A stretch of 8,119 nt of DNA from Candidatus Segatella violae (GCA_002440225.1 DJSH01000052.1:91283-99401), one strand, 5' to 3'. Shown: positions 1 to 6,763, counted from the first letter of the stretch. Notes: generated by a model not told the origin, from the sequence alone. Program-made: numbers and translations.

Positions 1-35
1 TCCCTGGCTAGAAACCTAAATTAAACAAAGGAAAA

Positions 36-734
36 ATGATAGAAATGATTCATCAACTTGAACAGTTGGATACACAGATATTTTTATTTTTCAATGGCTT
101 TCACAACGGCTATTGGGACTATTTCATGATGATATATTCCGACCGTTTCGTATGGATTCCCTTCTATCTCAGTTTTCTCTTTGTGATGTTCAAGAATTTC
201 CCCATCAAGGTGGTGCTCACCACCCTAGTGGTCATCAGTCTCATCATCGCCTTCTGCGACCAGACGGCCTCAGGGCTTCTGAAACCACTGATTGGCCGAA
301 TGCGTCCTAGCAATCTAGACAACCCCATTTCTCCACTGGTACATGTCGTACAAGGCTATCGAGGTGGTCGCTTCGGCTTCCCCTCTTCCCATGCAGCCAA
401 CTCATGGAGCATGGCTTTCTTCGCGATGTATCTAGTGAGACGCAGCAAGCTTACAGCCTTTCTCTGCTTTTGGGCACTCCTCACCAGCTATTCTAGAATG
501 TATCTTGGCGTCCACTATTTTGGCGACATCGTTGTAGGTACCCTTATCGGTTTCATCTACGCCACTATACATTATTATATATTCCAGCATTTTCTGCGGA
601 AGTATACCGACGGATTCAAGCCTACTCACCACCTCAAGTATTCGTACGTTCCGATACTCACGGGGCTACTAAGCATTTGGATGATTATATGCGCCAGCGG
701 TATTTTTTGTCATTACGGCGTTGCCCTGAGATAA
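36..734 (+). CDS. PAP2-family integral membrane phosphatase
   Basis: A complete 232-residue membrane protein with the full three-part PAP2 (type 2 phosphatidic acid phosphatase) signature: K83-x6-R90-P91, P116-S-S-H119, and S153-R154-x5-H160-x3-D164. H119 and H160 are the expected catalytic pair. Hydrophobic segments lie around residues 41-75, 124-150, 163-185 and 205-225. Family members remove phosphate from lipid phosphates or diphosphates, with the active site usually facing the periplasm. In Bacteroidetes the candidates are undecaprenyl-diphosphate phosphatase, phosphatidylglycerophosphate phosphatase and lipid A phosphatase (LpxF-like). The sequence alone does not choose between them, so no symbol is given. 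The start at 36 follows an A-rich leader with AAAGGA; the in-frame ATG at 45 is an alternative. The stop is TAA. No clear terminator follows, and any promoter lies outside the window or in the first 35 bases. Confidence 0.9.
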   Translation: MIEMIHQLEQLDTQIFLFFNGFHNGYWDYFMMIYSDRFVWIPFYLSFLFVMFKNFPIKVVLTTLVVISLIIAFCDQTASGLLKPLIGRMRPSNLDNPISPLVHVVQGYRGGRFGFPSSHAANSWSMAFFAMYLVRRSKLTAFLCFWALLTSYSRMYLGVHYFGDIVVGTLIGFIYATIHYYIFQHFLRKYTDGFKPTHHLKYSYVPILTGLLSIWMIICASGIFCHYGVALR

Positions 735-776
735 GAGACACCCAAATCAGATAAGGAAGGTAGTGAAAAAGAACTT

Positions 777-810
777 CTAGGGGAAAGAAACATCTAGTGG
801 AAAGAAACAT
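777..810. repeat. 17-bp tandem duplication upstream of the lipoprotein gene
   Basis: Two head-to-tail 17-bp units, 777-793 and 794-810, both of the form CTAGNGGAAAGAAACAT. They differ at one position only (G781 versus T798). They lie between the phosphatase stop and the lipoprotein start. Confidence 0.9.
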
Positions 811-833
811 GTCCACAACAAAACAGAGTATAC

Positions 834-870
834 ATATTAGTAACATAACATATATTAGTAACATAACATA
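834..870. repeat. 18-bp perfect tandem duplication just upstream of the lipoprotein gene
   Basis: The 18-bp unit ATATTAGTAACATAACAT occurs at 834-851 and again, without mismatch, at 852-869; the period continues for one more base. The second copy ends 12 nt before the ATG at 882, so the repeats occupy the place where a promoter or 5' leader is expected. No TAnnTTTG box is visible in this spacer. Confidence 0.92.
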
Positions 871-881
871 AAAAAGGACAA

Positions 882-1268
882 ATGATTATGAAGAAACTTA
901 CTATCGCAGCATTTGCTATGGGCCTGTTGGCCTTCACAGCTTGCTCAGAAAAGAAAGCAACCAACCCAGCTCCAGCTCAGGCAGAGCAGACTGTAGTAAA
1001 AGACTCAGCGTTCCAGCAGGCAGCTGCTGGCGAGTACAAGAGTGCCGACGGCACCCGCAGCATTACCTTGAACAGTGATTTCACCGCCAAGACCAAAAAT
1101 TTTGACAAGGAATACTACAAGTGGGAACTTATGGCTAAGCCTGAGGGAACCACCGCTGTGATTTTCTTGGATCGCAAGGGCATCGATGCCGATGTCAAGG
1201 ACCAGGCAACCATCGACACCGAGGATGGCTCCATCATCGTGAAGAACGAGACCTTCCGCAAGAAATAA
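882..1268 (+). CDS. Small secreted lipoprotein of unknown function
   Basis: A complete 128-residue protein. It starts with a short basic n-region (MIMKK), a hydrophobic stretch at residues 6-19, and a lipobox-like F18-T-A-C21, so C21 should be lipidated after signal peptidase II cleavage. An A/P/Q-rich linker follows (about 22-35), then a compact domain (about 48-128) rich in predicted beta strands, opening with a G-E-Y-K-S-A-D-G pattern. That layout loosely resembles the small beta-barrel lipoproteins of the NlpE/lipocalin-like kind in Bacteroidetes, but the CxxC of NlpE is missing and I do not assign it. A second in-frame ATG at 888 gives MKKLTIA, an equally good signal peptide start; GGACA lies just before the ATG at 882. 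No neighbour indicates a role. The tandem duplications at 777-870 form its upstream region. Confidence 0.85.
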   Translation: MIMKKLTIAAFAMGLLAFTACSEKKATNPAPAQAEQTVVKDSAFQQAAAGEYKSADGTRSITLNSDFTAKTKNFDKEYYKWELMAKPEGTTAVIFLDRKGIDADVKDQATIDTEDGSIIVKNETFRKK

Positions 1269-1301
1269 TCCTCTTGCCAAGAAGGTGCTTCATAAACACA
1301 G

Positions 1302-1328
1302 AAACGCCCCCACTTCACAGTGAGGGCG
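1302..1328 (-). terminator. Probable intrinsic terminator of the candidate small RNA
   Basis: A 10-bp G+C-rich stem (arms 1305-1314 and 1319-1328) with a 4-nt loop (1315-1318). On the minus strand the arms pair fully with one G-U wobble, and the stem is followed by TTTCTGTGTTT. The T tract is interrupted, so efficiency may be moderate. Confidence 0.6.
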
Positions 1329-1331
1329 CTC

Positions 1332-1364
1332 TTACCTTAAATAGGTATTAGTCGTTTAAGGTAA
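1332..1364 (-). other. A+T-rich hairpin in the 5' half of the candidate small RNA
   Basis: Perfect inverted repeat TTACCTTAAA (1332-1341) and TTTAAGGTAA (1355-1364) with a 13-nt loop. It lies 3 bases from the terminator stem. Seen directly; the assignment to the minus-strand RNA is inferred from the promoter at 1391-1422. Confidence 0.7.
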
Positions 1365-1390
1365 AAAGATTGTATTCAGGATAACTTCTG

Positions 1391-1422
1391 CAAAGATAGA
1401 GCTTTTTTTCGTAACAAGCAAA
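1391..1422 (-). promoter_or_regulatory. Bacteroidetes-type promoter reading leftward into the candidate small RNA
   Basis: On the minus strand, TTTG (1422-1419) is followed after exactly 20 nt by TATCTTTG (1398-1391), matching the Bacteroidetes primary sigma consensus TTTG / TAnnTTTG at both boxes. There is no leftward gene near it except the candidate small RNA. Confidence 0.75.
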
Positions 1423-1453
1423 TCTTTTCGCATGTTTAAAAACATATTTTTGC

Positions 1454-1494
1454 GTTTTATCCCTTATCATGGAAGTTTTATCCCCTTCATGGAA
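1454..1494. repeat. Imperfect 20/21-bp direct repeat upstream of the glnS promoter
   Basis: The units 1454-1474 and 1475-1494 both begin GTTTTATCCC and end TCATGGAA, with small changes in the middle (TTA versus CT). They abut, and the second ends 17 nt before the -33 box of glnS. The position suits an activator or repressor site, but no known binding motif was recognised. Confidence 0.75.
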
Positions 1495-1511
1495 AATTTA
1501 GTTACTGATAA

Positions 1512-1543
1512 TTTCCGTACTTACAATTAAATTTGTATCTTTG
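1512..1543 (+). promoter_or_regulatory. glnS promoter (Bacteroidetes type)
   Basis: TTTC (1512-1515), a near match to the -33 TTTG, lies 20 nt before TATCTTTG (1536-1543), a full match to TAnnTTTG. Transcription should start near 1548-1551, giving a leader of about 30 nt before the glnS ATG at 1581. The leader is A+T-rich and has no Shine-Dalgarno site, which is usual in this phylum. Confidence 0.75.
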
Positions 1544-1580
1544 CACCATAAAAATAACAAATTATTCTTTTTATTGAATT

Positions 1581-3296
1581 ATGGCAATTAATGAAGACAA
1601 CAAAATGGAAGAGAAGAAAAGCATCTCTTTCGTAGAACAGTTAGTTGAGGAAGACCTCAAGGAAGGCAAGAACGGCGGTCGCATACAGACCCGTTTCCCG
1701 CCAGAACCTAATGGTTATCTTCACATCGGTCATGCCAAGGCCATCTGCATGGACTTCGGCGTTGCCGAGAAATATAATGGTGTCTGCAACCTCCGTTTCG
1801 ATGACACCAACCCTAGCAAGGAGAACAACGAATATGTAGAGAATATCCTTCAAGACATCCAGTGGCTCGGCTTCAAGTGGGGCAACATCTACTATGCTTC
1901 CGACTATTTCCAAAAGTTGTGGGATTTCGCCGTATGGATGATTAAGCAGGGCAATGCTTACATCGACGAGCAGACTGCCGAGGAGATTGCAGCCCAGAAG
2001 GGCACTCCTACCACTCCAGGTACACCGAGCCCTTACCGCGATCGTCCTATCGAGGAGAACCTCGCCCTGTTTGAGAAGATGAACACTCCTGAGGCAGTGG
2101 AAGGAAGCATGGTGCTCCGTGCCAAGCTCGACATGGCGAATCCTAACATGCACTTCCGCGACCCTATCATATATCGCATCATTCAGACTCCACACCATCG
2201 CACAGGCACCAAGTGGCACGCTTACCCAATGTACGATTTCGCACACGGACAGAGCGACTACTTCGAGGGAGTGACCCACTCTATCTGCACCTTGGAGTTT
2301 GTACCTCACCGTCCTCTCTACGACAAGTTCGTCGATTTTCTGAAGGAGATGGATGGCAGCGCAGACAACATGCACGACAACCGTCCACGACAGATTGAGT
2401 TCAACCGCTTGAACCTCACCTATACAGTGATGAGCAAGCGCAAGCTCCATTCACTCGTAGACGAGCACTTGGTCAATGGTTGGGACGACCCACGTATGCC
2501 GACACTTTGCGGTATGCGCCGCCGCGGTTACTCTCCTGAGAGCATCCGCATGTTCATCGACAGCATCGGCTACACCAAGTTTGACGCCCTCAATGACATG
2601 GCACTTCTGGAGGCTTCCGTTCGCGAAGACCTCAACAAGAAGGCTTGCCGTGTAAGTGCCGTGCTCGACCCAGTGAAGCTGGTCATCACCAACTATCCTG
2701 ACGGTCAGACCGAGGAGATGGATGCCATCAACAACCCTGAGAACGAGGCTGACGGCAGCCACGCCATCACCTTCTCTAAGAATCTTTGGATAGAACGTGC
2801 CGACTTCATGGAGGATGCCCCAAAGAAATTCTTCCGCATGACTCCAGGCAAGGAAGTTCGACTCAAGAATGCCTACATCGTGAAGTGTACAGGCTGCACC
2901 AAGGACGAGAAAGGTGTCATCAAAGAGATTCAGGCAGAATACGACCCTATCAGCAAGAGCGGCATGGAAGGTGCCAACCGCAAGGTGAAGGGTACCCTGC
3001 ACTGGGTATCTGCCGACCACTGCGTAAAGGCAGAGGTTCGTGAGTACGACCGCCTCTTCAACGTGGAGAATCCTTCTGCCGACGAACGTGATTTCCGTGA
3101 GCTTCTCAACCCAGAGAGTTTGCACGTCTACAAAAATTGCTACGTAGAGGAATATGCCGCAGGCAAGAAGCCAGGAGAATATCTCCAGTTCCAGCGCATC
3201 GGTTATTTCATGGCCGACCTCGAAAGCACTGCCGAACATCCTGTATACAACAAGACTGTGGGCTTGAAGGACACTTGGGCTAAAAAGAACAAATAA
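1581..3296 (+). CDS. glnS: Glutamine--tRNA ligase (GlnRS)
   Basis: Class I aminoacyl-tRNA synthetase that charges tRNA-Gln with glutamine in the cytoplasm using ATP. All hallmarks are present: P41-E-P-N-G-Y-L-H-I-G-H51 with the HIGH motif at 48-51, the LRFDDTNP stretch at 71-78, the CTLEF stretch at 236-240, and the KMSKS-equivalent V283-M-S-K-R-K288 preceded by FNRLNLTYT. The following WDDPRMPTL.GMRRRGY block (301-317) is typical of GlnRS rather than GluRS. The C-terminal half is the beta-barrel anticodon-binding region. At 571 residues it is slightly longer than the roughly 554 of E. coli, with a short N-terminal extension; M9 is a possible alternative start. It has its own promoter at 1512-1543 and dedA follows after 9 nt, so the two are probably co-transcribed. 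Two long antisense ORFs inside it are codon-bias shadows. Confidence 0.97.
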   Translation: MAINEDNKMEEKKSISFVEQLVEEDLKEGKNGGRIQTRFPPEPNGYLHIGHAKAICMDFGVAEKYNGVCNLRFDDTNPSKENNEYVENILQDIQWLGFKWGNIYYASDYFQKLWDFAVWMIKQGNAYIDEQTAEEIAAQKGTPTTPGTPSPYRDRPIEENLALFEKMNTPEAVEGSMVLRAKLDMANPNMHFRDPIIYRIIQTPHHRTGTKWHAYPMYDFAHGQSDYFEGVTHSICTLEFVPHRPLYDKFVDFLKEMDGSADNMHDNRPRQIEFNRLNLTYTVMSKRKLHSLVDEHLVNGWDDPRMPTLCGMRRRGYSPESIRMFIDSIGYTKFDALNDMALLEASVREDLNKKACRVSAVLDPVKLVITNYPDGQTEEMDAINNPENEADGSHAITFSKNLWIERADFMEDAPKKFFRMTPGKEVRLKNAYIVKCTGCTKDEKGVIKEIQAEYDPISKSGMEGANRKVKGTLHWVSADHCVKAEVREYDRLFNVENPSADERDFRELLNPESLHVYKNCYVEEYAAGKKPGEYLQFQRIGYFMADLESTAEHPVYNKTVGLKDTWAKKNK

Positions 3297-3305
3297 GCTT
3301 CAAGG

Positions 3306-3947
3306 ATGAATACAGCAGATCTTTTCCTTTGGATATTGGACAATCTGAACTACTGGGTAGTGGTGGTCTTCATGGCTATCGAGAGTTCGTTTGTCCCATT
3401 TCCTTCCGAGGTTGTCGTGCCACCTGCAGCTTGGAAAGCGATGGACCCCAGCAGCGGCATGAGTTTCATACTCGTCATCGTGTTCGCCACGTTGGGAGCC
3501 GACCTAGGTGCGCTCATCAACTACTATCTAGCCAAGTGGGTGGGTCGCCCTATCATCTATCGTTTCGCCGACAGTCGCATCGGTCACATGTGCTTGATCG
3601 ACCGCCAGAAGGTAGAGACCGCCGAGGAGTATTTTCGTAAGCATGGCGCAGCGTCCACCATTTTTGGTCGCCTCGTTCCTGCCGTGCGCCAGCTCATCAG
3701 CATCCCTGCCGGATTGTCGGGCATGCACGTAGGCAAGTTCCTCCTCTACACCACCATTGGTGCTGCGGTATGGAACACCGTGCTGGCCACCATCGGTTGG
3801 GGCATCTATAAGTACACCGACTACAAGACCACGCAGGATGTCTATCATCAGGCGCTCAAGTATAGCCACGAGTTGGGTTACATCATCTTGGCAGTAGCCA
3901 TAGTGATTGTAGCGTTCCTCGCCTATAAGGGCTTGAAAAAGAAATAA
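3306..3947 (+). CDS. DedA-family (SNARE-associated/VTT domain) membrane protein
   Basis: A complete 213-residue integral membrane protein. It shows the DedA signature: E26-S-S-F-V-P-F-P-S-E35 followed by a proline-rich re-entrant stretch, the G68-A-L-I-N-Y-Y region, and F120-G-R122-L-V-P125-A-V-R128, with acidic residues and paired arginines where functionally essential ones lie in E. coli YqjA/YghB. Hydrophobic segments lie at about 17-33, 53-76, 124-140, 144-167 and 190-209, and the tail is lysine-rich. The family is linked to membrane homeostasis, and some members act as undecaprenyl-phosphate or other lipid translocases; which role applies here is unknown. The start is 9 nt after the glnS stop with no promoter or terminator between, so it is likely expressed from the glnS promoter. 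The mRNA ends at the hairpin at 3971-4016. Confidence 0.93.
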   Translation: MNTADLFLWILDNLNYWVVVVFMAIESSFVPFPSEVVVPPAAWKAMDPSSGMSFILVIVFATLGADLGALINYYLAKWVGRPIIYRFADSRIGHMCLIDRQKVETAEEYFRKHGAASTIFGRLVPAVRQLISIPAGLSGMHVGKFLLYTTIGAAVWNTVLATIGWGIYKYTDYKTTQDVYHQALKYSHELGYIILAVAIVIVAFLAYKGLKKK

Positions 3948-3970
3948 GCAAACATATAGGATATATAACA

Positions 3971-4016
3971 AAAGCGAAAGGTGAGCCACGTGGGTGGTTC
4001 ACCTTTCGCTTTTTAT
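3971..4016. terminator. Strong terminator between convergent dedA and manC
   Basis: A 19-bp stem (arms 3971-3989 and 3994-4012) with a 4-nt loop, flanked by A residues on the left and TTTTTAT on the right, so it can end transcription both ways. The single non-Watson-Crick pair (3985/3998) is G-U in plus-strand RNA but C-A in minus-strand RNA, so the dedA direction is favoured slightly. Confidence 0.93.
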
Positions 4017-4037
4017 AAGTATTCTGATTTTTATTTA

Positions 4038-5111
4038 TTACTTGTCGGCACCCGAGAAAATCTTGATGCGCTGTTCCTCTGTCAGTTTGCAGATGAGCAG
4101 CGTGCCCTCCTCCTCGGCCACGATATATCCGTCCAAACCCTGAATCACGACTTTTCGCTCGTTCATGGTATGCACGATGTTGTTTTTCGATTCCACCATT
4201 TGGATGTTGTTGCCTATCAAGGCATTGCCAAACTCGTCTCTATGGCTCTGAGCCAACAGACTGCCCCATGTGCCGAGGTCGCTCCATCCGAAGTCGGCTG
4301 GCATCACAAAGATTTCCTCAGCCTTCTCCATGATGGCATAGTCTATCGAGATATTCTCACACTCTGGATAGCGCAGGTCTATCTCAGCCTGCTCCTTGTC
4401 AGTGCCATACAGGCTGCGCATGCTCTCAAAAATCTTTGCCATGCCAGGCTGGTAAACACGGAAGGCGTTCACGATGGTAGCGGCACTCATCACGAAGATG
4501 CCCGCATTCCAGTAGAAGCTCTTGTCCTTGAGATATTCGGTGGCTGTCGCCAAGTCTGGCTTCTCCTTGAACTGGTCCACTCTGAAAATCTCCTTGTTTC
4601 TAGCCGAAGGCGAGCGCAAGTCGGCCTGGATATAACCATAGCCTGTCTCAGGGCGAGTAGGTTTCATACCGAGCGTCACGATGCTGTCGGTTTCGCTTGT
4701 AAACTTGAGGGCGGCCTTCACCACTCTCCTGAACTCGTCGCCGTTGGTCACGATATGGTCGGAAGGCGACACCACGATGTTGGCATGAGGGTCGGCTTCC
4801 TTGATTCTCCAACTGATGTAGGCGATGCATGGAGCCGTGTTTCTGCGGCAAGGCTCCTGCAGGATGTTGCCCTCTGGTATCTCGGGCAGCTGCTCGCGAA
4901 CCAGCCCCGCATATTTCTTGTTGGTCACCACCCATACGTTCTCCGGGCTGCACACGCCCTCGAACCTATCGAAGGTGAGCTGCAGTAGCGACCGCCCTGT
5001 TCCCAAGACATCAATAAACTGCTTTGGCTTGTCCACGGTGCTCATAGGCCAAAATCTGCTGCCTACTCCACCTGCCATAATTACCAAATGATTGTTATTT
5101 TTATGAGCCAT
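4038..5111 (-). CDS. manC: Mannose-1-phosphate guanylyltransferase
   Basis: Makes GDP-mannose from mannose-1-phosphate and GTP in the cytoplasm; GDP-mannose feeds capsule, O-antigen and GDP-fucose synthesis and protein O-glycosylation in Bacteroidetes. The 357 residues form the single-domain enzyme, without the C-terminal phosphomannose isomerase domain of the long ManC/AlgA form. Visible motifs are G14-G-V-G-S-R19-F-W-P nucleotide binding, K28-P-K-Q-F32, S115-P-S-D-H119, E155-T-G-Y-G-Y160, F181-K-E-K-P185, W201-N-A-G204, and W276-S-D-L-G-T-W282. The start at 5111 gives MAHKNNN just before the first beta strand, with a leader of about 20 nt behind a consensus promoter (5137-5168). No other sugar-nucleotide gene adjoins it, so it appears to be a stand-alone housekeeping copy. 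Confidence 0.95.
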   Translation of the reverse strand: MAHKNNNHLVIMAGGVGSRFWPMSTVDKPKQFIDVLGTGRSLLQLTFDRFEGVCSPENVWVVTNKKYAGLVREQLPEIPEGNILQEPCRRNTAPCIAYISWRIKEADPHANIVVSPSDHIVTNGDEFRRVVKAALKFTSETDSIVTLGMKPTRPETGYGYIQADLRSPSARNKEIFRVDQFKEKPDLATATEYLKDKSFYWNAGIFVMSAATIVNAFRVYQPGMAKIFESMRSLYGTDKEQAEIDLRYPECENISIDYAIMEKAEEIFVMPADFGWSDLGTWGSLLAQSHRDEFGNALIGNNIQMVESKNNIVHTMNERKVVIQGLDGYIVAEEEGTLLICKLTEEQRIKIFSGADK

Positions 5112-5136
5112 ATATAATATATTATAGTATATTGGG

Positions 5137-5168
5137 CAAAATTAATAAAAATATTTGTAATAAACAAA
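5137..5168 (-). promoter_or_regulatory. manC promoter (Bacteroidetes type)
   Basis: On the minus strand, TTTG (5168-5165), exactly 20 nt, then TAATTTTG (5144-5137): both boxes match the consensus. Expected start of RNA is near 5130-5133. The -33 box touches the last base pair of the xylB terminator stem. Confidence 0.8.
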
Positions 5169-5197
5169 TAAAGGATGAGAAAAATCCCATCCTTTAT
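5168..5197 (-). terminator. xylB terminator
   Basis: Inverted repeat of 10 bp (ATAAAGGATG at 5168-5177, CATCCTTTAT at 5188-5197) with a 10-nt loop, 25 nt past the xylB stop. On the minus strand it runs into TTGTTTATTAC. The A+T-rich stem is weaker than the other terminators here, and the T tract overlaps the manC -33 box. Confidence 0.65.
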
Positions 5198-5222
5198 CCA
5201 TATTTTGCAGGAAGCCCCTTTT

Positions 5223-6710
5223 TTAGAGCTTGTTCATCTCTTCCTTCCAAGCCGCGTAAGCCTCCAGGTATGCGCCACGGTTGGCAGCATCAGGCTCTAT
5301 CACAGCCAGTTTCTTGAGCGAAGCGAATGCCTCGTCGTGGTCTTTGTAGATGCCAGCTCCGATACCTGCGCCCTGGGCAGCACCTGCGCTTCCGTCGGTC
5401 TCATAGAGCTCGATGGTGGCACCGCTAACGCCAGCCAATGTATCACGGAACAATGGGCTGAGGAACATGTTGGCCTTGCCGGCATGTATCTTCTTGATAT
5501 CCATGCCCATCTGCTGCATTATTTCCATGCCATAGCAGAAGCTGAACACGATGCCTTCCTGAGCGGCGCGCACGATATGGGCACGGTTGTGCTTGTTGAA
5601 GCTGACGCCACGGATGGAACAACCCACCTCCTTGTTCTCAAGCACACGCTCGGCACCATTGCCGAATGGGATTATCTTCACACCGTCGCTGCCTATTGGC
5701 ACGGTGGCTGCCAAATCGTTCATGTCGGCATAGCTTACGTCTGGGGTGATGTTGCGATGTACCCAGGCGTTCAAGATGCCCGTGCCGTTGATGCAGAGCA
5801 ATACGCCCAAGCGGTCGAGGTCGGTGGTATAGTTGGCATGAGCGAAAGTGTTTACACGGCTCTTAGGGTCGTAGTTCACGTCGCCCAGCACGCCATATAC
5901 CACGCCTGATGTGCCAGCCGTACTAGCTATCTCGCCAGGGTTGAACACGTTTAGGCTCACGGCATTGTTTGGCTGGTCGCCCGCACGATAAGAAATTGGA
6001 GTGCCCTCCTTCAGTCCGAGTTCGTCGGCAGCAGCCTTGCATACCTCGCTCTGTACCGAGAAGGTAGGCACAATCTCTGACAATACGCTCTCGTCGAATC
6101 CGAAATAGTCGAGCAAGAACTTGGCAGGCTTCTTCTCCTTGAAGTCCCACATCATGCCCTCGGAAAGTCCGCTGATGGTAGTTTGAGCCTTGCCGGATAG
6201 TTTCATGGCAAGGTAGTCACCAGGCAACATGATCTTGTCTATCTTGTCGAAGATTTCTGGTTCGTTCTCCTTCACCCAAGCCAACTTGGAGGCAGTGAAG
6301 TTGCCCGGGGAGTTGAGCAAGTGCTGCAGACAGAGATCCTCGCCCAGGTCATGGAAAGCCTTTTCTCCGTACGCCACGGCACGAGAGTCGCACCAGATGA
6401 TGCTAGGTCGCAACACCTGCTGGTTTTTGTCCACGCACACGAGTCCGTGCATCTGATAGGAGATACCGATGGCAAGGATGTCCTCGCCCGTGGCTCCCGA
6501 CTCAGTCATGATTTTCTTGAGCGACAACTTGGCGTTGTCCCACCACATCTGAGGGTCCTGCTCGGCCCATCCAGTCTTCACCGCCAAGATAGGCGCCTCA
6601 TGGTCTGGGTAGAAAGCCGATGCTACGATTTCACCATTATCTACATCTGTAAGCGAAGCCTTCACTGAGCTAGAGCCTACGTCAAAGCCTAATAAATATC
6701 TTCTTGCCAT
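5223..6710 (-). CDS. xylB: Xylulokinase (FGGY-family carbohydrate kinase)
   Basis: Phosphorylates D-xylulose to xylulose-5-phosphate with ATP, passing xylose carbon into the pentose phosphate pathway. The 495 residues contain the FGGY two-domain fold: the N-terminal phosphate loop D10-V-G-S-S-S-V-K17, the sugar-contacting Q86-M-H-G89 and W106-C-D-S-R110, a GDQPNNA block (244-250) with the likely catalytic base D245, T264-A-G-T-S-G269 for nucleotide binding, and the C-terminal G440-S-A-G-A-A-Q-G-A-G-I-G. QMHG and the overall alignment with E. coli XylB favour xylulose over glycerol or gluconate, although the C-D-S-R and G-D-Q-P-N-N variants differ from E. coli NDGR and GGDN. Xylose isomerase (xylA), its usual partner, is not in the window. 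The start at 6710 is preceded by an inverted repeat (6715-6763) and no clear TAnnTTTG box. Confidence 0.9.
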   Translation of the reverse strand: MARRYLLGFDVGSSSVKASLTDVDNGEIVASAFYPDHEAPILAVKTGWAEQDPQMWWDNAKLSLKKIMTESGATGEDILAIGISYQMHGLVCVDKNQQVLRPSIIWCDSRAVAYGEKAFHDLGEDLCLQHLLNSPGNFTASKLAWVKENEPEIFDKIDKIMLPGDYLAMKLSGKAQTTISGLSEGMMWDFKEKKPAKFLLDYFGFDESVLSEIVPTFSVQSEVCKAAADELGLKEGTPISYRAGDQPNNAVSLNVFNPGEIASTAGTSGVVYGVLGDVNYDPKSRVNTFAHANYTTDLDRLGVLLCINGTGILNAWVHRNITPDVSYADMNDLAATVPIGSDGVKIIPFGNGAERVLENKEVGCSIRGVSFNKHNRAHIVRAAQEGIVFSFCYGMEIMQQMGMDIKKIHAGKANMFLSPLFRDTLAGVSGATIELYETDGSAGAAQGAGIGAGIYKDHDEAFASLKKLAVIEPDAANRGAYLEAYAAWKEEMNKL

Positions 6711-6714
6711 AGTC

Positions 6715-6763
6715 TATTCGTTATTATATGGATTTTTAATATATTACACTCATAATACGAATA
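6715..6763 (-). promoter_or_regulatory. Inverted repeat in the xylB leader (operator or mRNA hairpin)
   Basis: TATTCGTTATTAT (6715-6727) and ATAATACGAATA (6752-6763) are inverted copies with a single extra T in the left arm and a 24-nt spacer. The inner end sits 4 nt upstream of the xylB ATG. It could be a regulator half-site pair or a leader hairpin close to the start codon. Nothing identifies the regulator. Confidence 0.55.

Larger units (their letters stand above)
1290..1387 (-). ncRNA. Candidate small RNA, about 95 nt, convergent to the lipoprotein gene
   Basis: The minus strand here has the layout of an independent short transcript: a consensus promoter at 1391-1422, a hairpin with a perfect 10-bp stem (arms 1332-1341 and 1355-1364, 13-nt loop), and a terminator-like hairpin (1305-1328) followed by a T-rich stretch. 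The terminator stem is continuous only in minus-strand RNA: the 1310/1323 pair is G-U there but C-A in plus-strand RNA. No ORF of note fits inside. The expected 5' end is about 1384-1387. It may belong to a known Bacteroidales RNA family such as Bacteroidales-1/6S-like, which I could not test. The alternative is that the hairpins serve only as a 3' end for the lipoprotein mRNA, but no T run follows them on the plus strand. Confidence 0.6.

Noticed and set aside
1305..1364. The two hairpins as a plus-strand terminator for the lipoprotein gene
   Set aside because: No T run follows either stem on the plus strand, and one pair of the G+C-rich stem becomes a C-A mismatch there. A secondary role in 3' end protection is still possible.
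1445..1452. TATTTTTG on the plus strand, a second possible glnS -7 box
   Set aside because: The tetramer at the right distance upstream (AATC) does not match -33, and the box at 1536-1543 is better placed.
1641..3239. Two long minus-strand ORFs (269 and 262 codons) lying almost end to end opposite glnS
   Set aside because: The plus-strand frame encodes an unmistakable complete GlnRS; the antisense frames have no recognisable domains and are open because of codon bias.
3981..4988. 335-codon plus-strand ORF opposite manC
   Set aside because: It starts inside the dedA terminator hairpin and covers the conserved manC motifs in antisense. Its translation shows no domain.
5175..5909. 244-codon plus-strand ORF opposite xylB
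   Set aside because: Shadow of a complete FGGY kinase on the other strand, with no motif of its own.
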